From Prunus persica (Eukaryota > Streptophyta > Magnoliopsida > Rosales > Rosaceae), in assembly GCF_000346465.2 (NCBI RefSeq), contig NC_034009.1:214017-278016 (forward strand): DNA of 64,000 nt. The letters are read 5' to 3'. Position numbers and translations under genes: made by a program. A model generated the notes under the pieces. It saw nothing but the letters and a program-made list of their open reading frames with translations. It did not search any database and had not been told where the DNA came from. Each line of letters starts with the position of its first letter. Position 1 is the first letter of the stretch. This document shows positions 23,600 to 35,175 of this stretch, one piece after another.

Positions 23600-23730
23600 A
23601 TATTGACCCATTAGGGTCAAAGCCCCGCGAAGAGACTTGCGGGGAAAATTGTCTAAGGTGACTTAAGGGTTCGAACATAAAACCACTAGTCTGCAGGTTA
23701 AGGCCTTTTTAACTGAACTAGACATCATTG
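23600..23730 (-). mobile_element. Possible SINE-like relic (minus strand)
   Basis: Read on the minus strand, CTAGTTCAGTTAAAAAGGCC followed by ATGTTCGAACCCTTAAG resembles box A and box B. Related sequence with a degenerate box B occurs at about 48230-48330. Confidence 0.3.
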
Positions 23731-24116
23731 GTCGGTCCTCTAAATTTCAAAAGATAGATTTTATGCGTGCCCAATTATTTTTTCTTCCCACCCAATAAAT
23801 TAATGGAAATATCCATGGCAATTTTCTCTACGAGATAGGGTTTTCAAGGAACTTCGTTGCTAATAGATCGAGTATGAAAAATAAAAATTGGGTTCGGGGA
23901 CGGATTCAAAGAAATTTTCACGTATGATGTTCGGAGCAAGGCGGGGATGGTATTATAATCATCAACTCAAACCCGTCCAGTTTGGTATATACATACATAT
24001 ATATTATTTATATTCCACATATGAAAATATTGTTAAGTGTCTTTTAGTTGTGTCTCATGACTCCCAATAAATTTTATATTCCACAAATTTTATAATAGGT
24101 TACATCAAATAATACA

Positions 24117-24125
24117 TATAAACTA
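24117..24125. repeat. Left target-site duplication of MULE 3
   Basis: TATAAACTA, identical to 28408-28416. A 9-bp duplication is the hallmark of Mutator-superfamily insertion. Confidence 0.9.
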
Positions 24126-24283
24126 GGGAAATAGCTTAAAATGACACTCATTTCATAATTTTAACTAAAAATACCACCCCTTCTCAATTTTTGTACAACT
24201 ATCACCTATAAATATAAAATTATTGTCCACTTATTGCTGATTTTTCACAAGTTCAGAAATTTTGTTCTCTCTTAGCTCACATA

Positions 24284-24322
<39 letters not shown>

Positions 24323-25012
24323 CACAGCTCCCTTTCTCTTTAGTATCTGTCTATCACAGCTCTCTGTGTCTCTCTTGGCTCTCTCTCTCTCTCTCTCGCA
24401 CAACTCTCTGTCTCTTTCTTTGCTCTCTTTCTCATAGCGCAGCTGTTTTTCTCTCTAGCTTCGTTATGTCTCTTTCTCCCCTATTCGATCTCTTGCTCTC
24501 TGTTTGGAATCGCGAACCCATCCCTTTTGCTATGTCTTCTAAATAGCTGCTTGCAATCTTGAAGCTCTAGTGGATTGCCGACCTCGAAAAGGTAGTGTTG
24601 ATGGTTATTTTCTTAATATCAGTGGGATTATGTGAAATGGGTTATAGTTTGATTGTTTGGGTTTGTGTTAAATTCATTTTGGCTTTAATTTCTTTGGGTT
24701 AGGTTTTGTTGAATATTCATGCTCATTCATCTGGGTTTGTACCAATTGCATTTAGATTGGTCTGGATATGTGAATCTTGAAACTTGAGATTTTCCATTTG
24801 ATGTAATAGATCTGTATAGTGTGATTCTGATGTGTTACTGGTGTACTGCTGTTGTGTTCCTCTTATTTTACAGTCGTATTGCTGTTATATTGCCATTATA
24901 TTGCTTATATATTGCTGCTATATTGCTGTTATATTGTGGTTATATTGCTATTGTATTGTATGGTTTTGTGGTTAAATTGTGTTAATGAAATGTTGTTTTG
25001 TCATGGTTAGAA

Positions 25013-25897
25013 ATGGAGACAATTGTTATTCTCGTGTGCTACAATGGAAAATGGGTCACCTCGAAGAAGATGTGCAAATACGAAGGGGATGACTCAAAAG
25101 GCTTAATAGTTCCACGGACCATCAAATTTGCTGAACTGTTAGACCGTGTGCATCAGCTTGGTAATACAAACAGCAGGGAAGACAAGGTTTGCTTAAAATT
25201 CTCAGTTTTGGTGGCCTCGAATGAGTGGAAGTACATAAAGATTGAGGACGATGATGATGTCAATTTTTTTATGAAGTACAATTCCGAGGTAACACCTTCA
25301 AAACTAGCTCCCTTACTCGTGAGTATAGAAGATAAAGGACTGACAAATGATGTAGTTCATAGTATTCATATCACGACAGATAGTAGTCGGATGGGTCATT
25401 CTTCAGTAGCCATTGTTGAAAGCAATGAAGTAACTTGGAATAATACAAATGTCACTGATGTGGGAGGTGAAGTAAGGACAGATTTTATGGATATGATTGA
25501 TTGTAGCGAGGTGGAGGAGATGCATGGTGGTGATAATGATACTGAAAGAAATGAAGTGTCAGTGTACTCTGCCCCTCCTAATTTGGGCTGCTTGAACACA
25601 GCTACCCAGTTGCCAATAATGCGTTTAGGAGGAGAATCTGAACCTACTCGTCAACATTATTGGAGTCAAATGGGTGAACAAAATCGGTACAATACAGCCG
25701 GTGTAAATGATGAAGAAGCATATTTGGACAGAGGGTTTTCACGAAGTGATTGGAATCCGAAAATTATAGCTGGGCAAATTTTCTCTAGTAAGAAAGCATT
25801 GTTGACGAAGTTACGGTTGACGGCATTAAGAGGCCACTTTGAATTTAAGGTGCAATTCTCTTGTAAAAACAATATTCCATTGCGCAATGTATCTTAG
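25013..25897 (+). pseudogene. Truncated MURA transposase (N-terminal and DNA-binding regions only)
   Basis: A 294-codon open frame from METIVILVCYNGKW. Its start matches plant MuDR-type transposase N termini (PB1-like fold region, roughly residues 1-105, ending FFMKYNSE..). After an acidic linker the frame reaches WNPKIIAGQIFSSKKALLTK and LRLTALRGHFEFKVQ at about residues 245-285, the MuDR DNA-binding domain. It then stops after LRNVS. The zinc-knuckle continuation, the DDE catalytic core and the SWIM domain are absent. An in-frame ATG five codons upstream is possible, but the chosen start fits the family. It could still make a DNA-binding, non-catalytic protein. Confidence 0.75.
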
Positions 25898-26172
25898 ACA
25901 ATATGATTTGTGTTGCTTTGGTAGGTCATGTAAACTCTACTTTTATTTGTGGTGGGTTTCGTGTTATGTTGAATGAGAATTCTTTTAAATTTGCATAATT
26001 TGGTTGCTACAACATGCTGTATTGCTGACAGATTGCTATTATATTGAACTTTTATTGTACTGGTATTGCTTCCAGATTGCTATTATAATTTGAGTGCGAA
26101 ATTAAAGGGACTGGAATGTAATTCCAAATGGATCCAAAACATTAAAGTTATTAGAATTCCTATATTACACAG

Positions 26173-26570
26173 TTACTGTGATACTCCGACTATACCTTCT
26201 TTTCTGATTACAAATTCGGCCGATGCATAGGCCAGATGTGGGGCGAATACAAAGTGAAATGTCCTATGTGTTTGATTACATATACTTGTTGAAGGAGCAT
26301 TACGAATGTTAACTTCAATAGATTGCTCATGTCTTGCCAAGAACACTCTTGAATTTATGCAATGTGCCCAAGCCAGTTCCAAAGCTGGACTCACCCGTCT
26401 GCCTGATGTGTCCAGGGACTCCAAGTTTCCCAACCTCACCCCATTCACTTTATCATGTGGCCCAATAAAATCCACCACTTGGTTGGTGACAACCACCGCC
26501 AACCCAAACTTATTTACTAAACCCTTCAATGTCTCAGATATGTTGAAGAAGAAATTCATTCCGTTGCAAT
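26173..26570 (-). pseudogene. Captured 3' exon of a DNA-repair gene, XRCC3-like
   Basis: XRCC3 is a RAD51 paralogue acting in homologous recombination. On the minus strand an AG acceptor (26572-26571) precedes an open frame of about 132 codons to a TAA at 26175-26173. It reads LVNKFGLAVVVTNQVVDFIG, VNGVRLGNLESLDTSGRRVS, PALELAWAHCINSRVFLARH, then FHFVFAPHLAYASAEFVIRK and EGIVGVSQ. This is the C-terminal RecA-fold part of XRCC3, including the VVVTNQV strand and the LGLAWAxCxNSR block (here ALELAWAHCINSR). Walker A and the N terminus are absent. It lies entirely between the TIRs of MULE 3, opposite to the MURA frame. There are no stops or frameshifts, so capture is recent or the frame is kept. 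Confidence 0.8.
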
Positions 26571-26589
26571 CTAGACAATAACAAGCAAT

Positions 26590-27690
26590 AAACAATCAAC
26601 ATTTATCAACAGCCTATTATAGGATATTAAGTGAAAAATAAACAAAAAATACATAGCATAAACAAAACCCCAGCTATTTACAACTGACCTACTAATTCAA
26701 TAGCTCAAAGTCACGTCTCAAGACACCCAGTACTCTACCACTCCTGCATAATATAATATCTAAAGACACATCTCAACACACCAGATAATCATGAGACAGC
26801 TTCAGCTAGAATGGGAATGTGAGGTAGCACAAGCCTAATTGAGAACAATTCAAGACTAACGATAGAAATCTATCTGACTAAAAAGAGTTTTAAAAAACAA
26901 GAAGACATCGGGAAAGAATTGATTGACTTCAAGGTCGTATAATGTAATGGAACATCTTATGAATTAGTGGCAACCACAATAATGACTCCACTATGGCCCT
27001 CCTTTCAAATGTAAGAAAATGAATGAAATTGGCACCATCCCTTCAGTTTTTTCTTAACAAAATAAGAGGTCTGTATGTATTCTCTGCTTTATCGATATCA
27101 AAAATAAATTAATAAATAAACCATCAAAACTGTATAAAATGTTTGTAAGACATGTACAATTACAAAATTATAAGTTCTCCTCAGAAACAAAGTTCTCTAA
27201 GTATCCATACACAAACAAGAAAAGCAAAAGCTTAAAGAGTTAGCTTATAGCAAAATCAATGTCCCCATTTCTCTAAACCACACCTGCTAGTGGTAGGTTT
27301 CCATCTTCACTCATTTCCCGCTTTCTTTTAAAGCAGACAATGATCAAGCACAAAAGAGCAAACTTTTAAAGAACTCATATCATACCACATATAGTTCTAA
27401 AGAAAACTTTTCCATATCCAATATGCAAGCCCTAAAGTTAGTAAACAGAGTTATAAAAAAATATGTCAAATTAACAAGCATTATTCTCAAACAAAAAGTA
27501 TGATATGGTTGGGAGTTTACAAGTTCAAAATGATATACACATATTAATTGTCTTAGACTTTAGATATCATCTTCAACAAAGAAAATACATACCGATTAGA
27601 CTTGTAAGAAGGTTAAATGCAATGGTCATAAAGACCCATAGTAAGCCACCAAATACCAATCAATAACTGCTACAAAAACCATAATAAACT
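26590..27690. other. MULE 3 interior without recognised coding sequence
   Basis: AT-rich sequence upstream (minus strand) of the XRCC3 exon. It may include captured XRCC3 intron sequence. No motif is recognised. Confidence 0.4.
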
Positions 27691-28416
27691 AAAAATACAA
27701 CAGCACTAAAATGCCAACACAACATCACTACATTAGCAATACACTAGCAAAAAACAACAATACGACATCAATAGCAACAGCAAAACAACAGCAGTGCAAG
27801 CATCAGTCCACAAAGAACAAACCCATTCACTGTTTCAAACAAGGAATCATCATACTAAGATCATTTCAGAGAAACCCCAAAACCAATTTTAGTAAAACCC
27901 CTAAACCAATTTCAGAGAAACCCCTAAACCTTTAACCAATTTCGAACAAATCCCTGAACCAATTTCATAGAAATGCATAAACCCTAAACCAACTTCAGAG
28001 AAACCCTTAAACTATAAGAAAATAACGATGAACAGTACTTGTTCAAGGTGAACGATGGAGTTGAGCTTCGATGAACAGATTTCGCTGGGAGAGGAAGAGA
28101 GAAGAGAGAGTCAGAGCTGAGCGACAAGAGATTGAGAGTTGAGCGACGAGAGAGTGAGAGCTGATCGACAAGAGATGAGAGAGTGAGAGCAAAGCGACGA
28201 GAAAGTGAAGAGAAACTGAGAGACGGAGCCAAGAGAGAGAACTGAGAGAGAATTTCAGAAAATTGATAGAGAACTTCAGCAAAAGTGATATGTGTGCAAT
28301 AAGGGGACAATAAATATATATTTATAGGTTATAGTTCCAAATTTTTTTAAAAAGGGTGGTATTTTCAGTTACAATTATAAAAATGGTGGCATTTAGAGCT
28401 ATTTCCCTATAAACTA

Positions 28417-29863
28417 ATATAAGTAAAAGACAAAACTTTTGTTTTGTTTGTTGCTCTAATTCAATAGTTCCAATTTTTTTTCTTGCTCATGTATTTTTTT
28501 ATATATTAGTATTGTTGTAACGGGGTGAGGCGGGGAACCCCTTTTTCAATGAAGGTGGGAATGAGGAATTCACAATTTCAATATTACGGATATGAAGATG
28601 AAAAGAAGGGGAAAAAACTTAATGGGGATGGTAATGGTGTAAGTCCAAATAAACATATATATATATACATACAAACAACATAAAATACAACCTATGAAGC
28701 GGCAGACATCTTGAATAAACCATAAGTAGAAGTATGGTTTTCCGCACTATTATGCACGGTTGCAATGGGATAACTTAAATAGTGCAGCTGCTACTGAGGG
28801 GGCCCTACTTGTATATTGTGTCAATTAGGTTTCCCACCATTAAGGAAGAACTTAATACCAACACAAATAGGAACAATTCAAGCCCAATACTAAGAACCCA
28901 CCATATAGTAGATATTATATAGTTATCAATCACATTATGTTTCCCATCAATATATCATGGACCAATGGGCAGCACATAATAGGCCCATATACTAATGATG
29001 GAGCCAGAAAGCTCTTACATTCTCCTACTCACGCAAACAACATTAACTAACAATGAATACATTAATTGTGCACCAAGAAAGATAATTAAGTTACAAGTTC
29101 TTAAAACAAGTTTATTGTCAAATTTGATCAACACATAGGACCAATAAAAGGAGTTTGCATATTAGTCACCCACATCCCAAATGGCCACTGCTATGCAACC
29201 ATACCAACATAAATTTAGGCATAAGGGGACTAACAATACATGTTACTATGTTATATAATAAGTACGAACCCGCACTCCACCAAGTAAGCTATATTAGGTC
29301 CTTCGAGAAAGAGATTTCCTCATATGCAATATGTCCTACCATGAGCTGCTTGATTAATAAACATGACACCTAACTAAGTAGGTGATAATGATGGAGTTTT
29401 CATATAAACTTTGAGCATTTCAAAACTAAAACACATAGGTAATTGGAGTTGGCTTTTGACCATATTAAAATATACTTATAGGCAAACACTTAAATCATAG
29501 AATTGTAAAATTGAAATAAAAACTCAATGAAACTTAGCATATAACACACTCAAACGACAATTAGGCAAATAGAATGCACAAGAAATATAGTAGTCATATC
29601 CCATAGCTCGTAAAACCTAGGTCATCATACCGACCCACTATCTGCCTTTCTTTCTCATCTCTCCCCTTCTGGTTTTTTACTTTTAAAAAAATGATTTTTC
29701 AAAATTTTAAACATTTTTATGGTTTTTAAGTTTTAAATAAATTAACGTTTTTATTTAAAGTCACATGTCTTTATATCATTGGATATGTGGGCTCCACATA
29801 TGTGCCACGTCAGCAATTCAACAAAAAACTTAATGCATGCTAACGTCATGACTAAATTGATGT
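28417..29863. other. Intergenic region, repeat-derived
   Basis: 28515-28640 is the right arm of the outer GGGGATGG-type inverted repeat (partner 22615-22745). The remainder, including 28870-29600, looks like old repeat sequence but no domain could be recognised. Confidence 0.4.
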
Positions 29864-29872
29864 ACATAGAGT

Positions 29873-30407
29873 TATGTTGCACCGATACTCATAATTGGAG
29901 GGGTATGCTTGTATCCGATACTCGTATCAGATATGTCGATACTCGTATTGGATAGGCCAATACTCCCACTATTTTCCGATAATGTTGATTTTAAAGGCCC
30001 AACCTCTTATTCTTGATAGAAGTTAGGTCTTCATTTCATTTGGGAGAGAATAACCAGAAAAGAAGAAGAAATAGGAAGAAGGAATAAGAAGCTATCATAT
30101 TTACCTATGATGACAATGATGAATGAAGTTAGAGATTTGGAAAGTGGCTTCTTAATGTTTTAATTTGTTTTGTGTTGCTTTCTTTAGTATTATTTATGAT
30201 TTGAACAATCTCATGAAAACTTGTGTTTTGTTTATGGAGACTTGTAGTTTGTGTTTAGTTTTATGTTTTCAACTTATGATGGATGCAATATTAATTTTTA
30301 AATATATGTTATTTTAATCACCGTATTAGTGCCGTACCCATATCCTAATTTTTGGAATTTCACTCTATCAGTGAATCGTATCGTATCGACATATCCGTGC
30401 AACATAG
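29873..30407. mobile_element. Small non-autonomous TIR element with 9-bp target duplication
   Basis: The 535-bp element starts TATGTTGCACCGATAC and ends TATCCGTGCAACATAG; the termini are inverse complements. ACATAGAGT is repeated exactly at 29864-29872 and 30408-30416, a 9-bp duplication pointing to the Mutator superfamily. Subterminal GATACTCGTAT-like repeats occur on the left. No coding region. Confidence 0.7.
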
Positions 30408-31640
30408 ACATAGAGTAACCTTAAGGACAACGATGTCACACACAAAAAAGGACGAAAGATTATGATTTTGCGAACATAAGTGACCATTTGTGATGAAAAA
30501 GTTATTGTTTTGTGTAAATTTCATTTTACTACTCAGAAGTTTCCCGAAATTTAAACTTTGCTGCATGAAGTATTTTTCGTCTGTCTCATGCCTAAACTTT
30601 AATTTTACTACCACTTTCATACTTCTACTAGTTTGACTGTCAAGTTTTCTATTAAATGATGACGTGGCATTCATAAGTCAACGTTGACCCACTGAATTTG
30701 TGCCACATGGACCACTAAACAATTAAAAATTTGTATTATTTTATAAATAATTAAAATTAATAAAGTTAAAATTTTTAAATCATAGAAAAAATAAAATTAG
30801 AAAAAGTAACACAAAAAAAACTAAAAACAAAAACAAGAACACTTCTCTCAGTGTCATGTCATGTATCACGTGAAAACATTGAGAAGAAACTGTTGCGCAC
30901 CCAATGCCTTCTAGTTTTCCAGGCCTACAATTTTCGTCGTCCTATCACGGCCACTGACATCATAACCCTCAAATCATTCCTCTCTTCCTCCTCTACAAAC
31001 TGCACCCCTTGATCGGCGAAGATCAAGCCCCAAAACTGTAGCAGTTGCCAAAAATTTCAGAGCCCAGGCCGGCCAACTCTGACCACCACTAATAACCACT
31101 TTACCACCAAAACACTTATTTCTCTTTCCTCTATCATTCCCCTCCAAGATCCGAACCATAGCTTCGCCAACTTTCTCGACTCGACACTAAAGAATTTCTT
31201 GGTTTTTCATCGTAACCGAGGGCTAGAAAGAAGGTGGGGCATGTGTGAACCATGACCACGTACATGACGATGCAAGCGTGAGGACTTCCAATGAGCAGTG
31301 GCCATGCGAACGTGAGGATCTCTGATGGGCAGTAGCGATGACGATGACGAGTTGATGATGATGGAGATTGGGATTCCGATTCGAATTCATAGGAAAATTC
31401 CAACTTTGATTGATCAGTGCTATCTTTAGTATCCTGGTCCAAATTATGTTATTATGGCCAAGCAGCCATTGTTGTGCCATAGATTTTGCATTTTTCTTCC
31501 TCCTAATCCAAATTTGGTTGGGGAAGATGGATGGGGGTAGGGTTTTCTGGGCTTGGTTTGAATGTTCTTGTTTTTAGTTTTAGTTTTTGTTACTTTTTCT
31601 AATTTTCTTTTTTGTACATTTGATTTTAAAATTTTAACTT

Positions 31641-31901
31641 TGTTGTAAATGCATGAGTTGGTGGATGACCACCATACCTCTTAATATTCCACCGTTGGAT
31701 TTTATGTAACCTATGCACTAAGTATTTGTAATTAATGCTTGTAACCTATAGGTATATTGTAAATGATGGTATTCAATCTCCTATCTTGCAAGCCTATAAA
31801 TAGGTGGTTCTACCAAAGATTTAGTGAAAGAATAAACATGGTGAAACTTTGTCTTTAGCATATCACTTCTCTCTACATTTTCTCCCTCTAGTTTTATAAC
31901 A
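31641..31901 (+). repeat. 5' LTR, copia copy 1
   Basis: 261 bp, TGTTGTAAATGC to TTTATAACA. It contains a TATA-like CCTATAAATAGG at about 31792-31803, a plausible retroelement promoter. Confidence 0.88.
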
Positions 31902-32159
31902 CGTTATCAGCACGACATTGCTCTTGGTATGTTTTCTTTCTCTGAATTTTCTTTCTTCTTATATGAGCTAGAGTCATCACATGGTATAGAGTTTCTTTGT
32001 ACTCACCATCAGACTTCATCATGCTTGTTTAAGAAAAAAATTCTTATTCTTATTACACATGAATATAATGTCATGTTTTTGTTTTTATTTGTTTGTTTAT
32101 TTAATTTTAAGTATGATCTTAATTATTATGATGAGTTTGAATTATACAAAAGATCAGGG

Positions 32160-32930
32160 GCCCGAAGTTCCGTGATCCTCATCATATAACTAGATTAGGA
32201 TATAGAGTCCTTTTGATTGAATCAGAACCTGAAGTTCTTTGATTCCAAATAATTGAGTGCGTGAAGTTCCGCGAATTTAAAGAGCACATAAGGACATAAA
32301 ACTCCTCGATTTTGTATTAATCAAAATCAGAATTCCATGAGGCCTACATATGTCAAGAACTTGACCAGAAGTTTCGAGTGCATATACATCGATTTGAGTA
32401 TGAAGTTCAAAGCACAACTATTAATTCAATTTATTTAGATCTACGTATTCGTACCTGAAGTTTCGAATATATATTGATATGAACCTAAAGTTCATAGTTT
32501 TTCATGGATCTTAATACTATATATGAACTTGAAGTTCATTACTTATTTGTGCCTATATGAACCTGAATTGGTTGGAAATCCAATTCTTAAACTTGTAGTT
32601 TTATCTACATATTGAATCCACATTAATATTGGATTATCTTGGAATTTCATAATCTTTAATTGATTTATTTTATTCCTTGTTTATACCACTTTACTTATTT
32701 TATTATATTATATTTTATTTATGTTAGGTTATTAATTAATTTCGTTTTACAATGGTAATGTTTTGTATTACCGCCCCAATATTGATAGCCAGAGGCGTCT
32801 ATTGGAGAAACTTCCTACTTTCTTTTGTGGGTAGGAAGTTTATGATGTTATGAACCAAAAGTTCTTGAGGCCCCAATATTACACAACTATTATAGTTGAA
32901 GATTATGATGTCATGAACTAGAAGTTCATT
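32160..32930 (+). repeat. Dispersed GAAC-N5-GTTC palindromes in copia copy 1 leader
   Basis: Five 13-bp palindromes of form GAAC(C/T)(T/A)(G/A)AAGTTC at 32225-32237, 32481-32493, 32524-32536, 32852-32864 and 32915-32927. Additional GAAGTTC or GAAGTTTC half-forms lie between them. Four match exactly in copy 2; the one at 32481-32493 reads GAACCTGAAGTTC there. Confidence 0.7.
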
Positions 32931-34655
32931 GACCGAATAACTTTTATGTTGTGACATGACTATCTTGGCAATCCATGTCCCACAATGATGCATAAGATTT
33001 TTATAAATTTGTAAGGACATCGTTTAAAGACTCGAATTATTGTCTTGTCCAACAATATCATTACAAAGAACGCTCACAAATAAAAGCTGTCATAAGATCA
33101 TCTCAGTCAAAAATTGACTTTGAGCCATCTTTCCTGAAATAATTCAAGGGGATATTTGTGAACCTATACAACATCTAATTATGGATCACTTCACCAGTTT
33201 TACTGAATGTGCCTACTAAAATGGTCACATATTTGATAACGACTGTGAGTTTATTTTCCTATATTTTGAGACAATTTTCCCGCCGTTAGGGGGAGAAATG
33301 ACAATTCCTAAACGTCGTGAAATAGTGTTGAATCAATCCGCTTTTGTCTCATCAAGATAATGCATATATAAGTTGTACATATGCTAACATGGATTGATAT
33401 TCTCGTATCACAATCCATTAACATGGTGACTATATATATAATGCATGCCTGAAGCATGTCAGGAATATAGGTTCTAACGACTTAACTCCTCAGAAATGGA
33501 GATTATTTGAAAAATTCAAGCCCTATAAAAAATAACGCTCTATAGGAGGTTATGATCCACATATTCTAAATAATTCATTGTAAAAGAGATGTTTGTCCCA
33601 TAAGTGACAACATAAGCCCCTGAAGAGGCATTGGTACCCCAAAGCAATGAGATGATTATAAATTATGCATGTGCATGCACATAAGAATTGTGGGATCACA
33701 AATTGATGATACATTTGGTTTATTAGTAGCTACTACAATCATCAAAGGCTATGATTATATTAAATCACGTTTCATGAATGTCGACAAGTTAAGTGATTGG
33801 CCAAAAATGGAAATAGGCAATTCCATTTATCACTAAATAAGAAGAGTTGGATATTGAACCTATAACTCAAACACCAAATTACAAATGTTCAGTATGAAGG
33901 TTACGAATTGGTGTTTGTGAAGTGAAATAAGATCACTAATATGACATAAGGTTTCCTGGGAGAGACATGTGGTTTTAGTCTCCAATCTCATCGTAAATGC
34001 ATCCACATTTCTATAAGTGCGGTTGTTACTTTAACGCAAAACTTATAATATGTGTTAAATGCATATTTATTAAGACTATATGGTACATGGAAATCCTCAA
34101 AGCTCATGAAATATTTGAGATATATCGGATGAAGCAACCTCTTGAAAGATATAAAGTACCACAATATTCTTAATTAAGAGTTAACACTAAGAGTTTGAGT
34201 ATTTTGAATTCAAATTTGATATTGTTGTAACATATTCTAACTACTAAATTAGTTGTTGATACTCCTAAAGATTTCAATCATTTGAAAAGTGAAAAGCAGG
34301 TTGAATAGTGTGATAGATGATCATGTATGAAGACAATGTTGCTTGTATTGCTCAAATCAGAGAAGGAGAGATATTAATCAGGGGGAGATATCAATCAGGG
34401 GGAGCATCCCAATTCTACTACATTCAAGGCAGATGCGCGTTGTACTCTTTTTTCCTTCGACTAGGTTTTTGTCCCACTGGGTATTTCCTAGCAAGGTTTT
34501 AACGAGGCAATATAAGCTCATCCATCACCATATCAATGATTCAGAAGAAAGTTTCACTCTTTTTCCCTTCGCTTTGGTTTTGTCCCACTGGGTTTTCCGA
34601 GCAAGGTTTTTAATGAGGAAACAATGTCATTGTATGGTGGACATCCAAGGGGGAG

Positions 34656-34916
34656 TGTTGTAAATGCATGAGTTGGTGGATGACCACCATACCTCTTAAT
34701 ATTCCACCGTTGGATTTTATGTAACTTATGCACTAAGTATTTGTAATTAATGCTTGTAACCTATATGTATATTGTAAATGATGGTATTCAATCTCCTATC
34801 TTGTAAGCTTATAAATAGGTGGTTCTACCAAAGATTTAGTGAAAGAATAAACATGGTGAAACTTTGTCTTTAGCATATCACTTCTCTCTACATTTTCTCC
34901 CTCTAGTTTTATAACA
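34656..34916 (+). repeat. 3' LTR, copia copy 1
   Basis: 261 bp, directly after the polypurine tract. It differs from the 5' LTR by four substitutions that I can see. Confidence 0.88.
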
Positions 34917-35175
34917 AACTTTATTAATTTTATTTGTTCATAACAAAGAATACAAATTTTTAATTGTTTATTGGTCTAATTGGTGCAAATTCAATGGTCA
35001 ACACAGAGCCATGAATGTCACATCATCATTTAACAGAAAACCTGAGAGGAAAACTAACGAAAATATGAAAGTGGTAGTAAAATCAAAGTATAAGCATGAG
35101 ACTGAGACAAAAAAAACTTCGTATAGCAAAATTTGAATTTCGAGAAACTTTCAAATAGTAAAGTAAAATTTACCC

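Larger units (their letters stand above)
24126..28407 (+). mobile_element. Mutator-like element 3 (Pack-MULE with XRCC3 fragment)
   Basis: A 4,282-bp element beginning GGGAAATAGCTTAAAATG and ending with the inverse of GGGAAATAGCTCTAAATG, flanked by perfect 9-bp duplications. The TIRs are about 150 bp and share with MULE 2 the blocks AAAATACCACCCC, TATCACCTATAAATATA and TTATTGTCC. The left part carries a (CT)n tract and subterminal ATTGC-rich repeats (24850-24970), then a truncated MURA frame. The middle carries a captured XRCC3 exon on the opposite strand. The right part carries the inverse ATTGC repeats (27690-27800). The transposase core is missing, so the element is non-autonomous. Confidence 0.9.
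31641..34916 (+). mobile_element. Defective Ty1/copia-type LTR retrotransposon, copy 1
   Basis: A 3,276-bp element with two 261-bp LTRs (31641-31901, 34656-34916), both starting TGTTG and ending AACA, and a 5-bp target duplication AACTT (31636-31640, 34917-34921). The polypurine tract AAGGGGGAG abuts the 3' LTR. The sequence after the 5' LTR (CGTTATCAGCACGAC) is not the common TGG-starting tRNA-Met site. Only degenerate traces of pol remain: an integrase-like segment near 33130-33300, and an RNase H-like YEDNVACIAQ at about 34322. No gag or reverse transcriptase frame is present. The LTRs differ at 4 positions by eye, so insertion is recent. Confidence 0.88.
30513..35175. mobile_element. TIR element (Pack-MULE-like), split by a copia insertion
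   Basis: The left TIR at about 30513-30845 is matched in inverse order by 31557-31640 followed, beyond the retrotransposon, by 34917-35175. Examples are TAATTTTACTACCACTTTCAT on the left and the complement ATGAAAGTGGTAGTAAAAT on the right. Without the 3.3-kb copia insertion the element is about 1.4 kb, with TIRs of about 330 bp. The core 30846-31556 is much richer in GC than its surroundings and looks like host-derived sequence, but no gene is recognised. Confidence 0.65.

Noticed and set aside
27711..28310. Open frames in the right end of MULE 3
   Set aside because: They read through repeat-rich TIR sequence with Ser/Leu-biased composition and no domain.
32160..32930. Heat-shock elements in the copia leader
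   Set aside because: The motif has GAA and TTC one base apart or GAAC/GTTC five apart, not the nGAAnnTTCn spacing.
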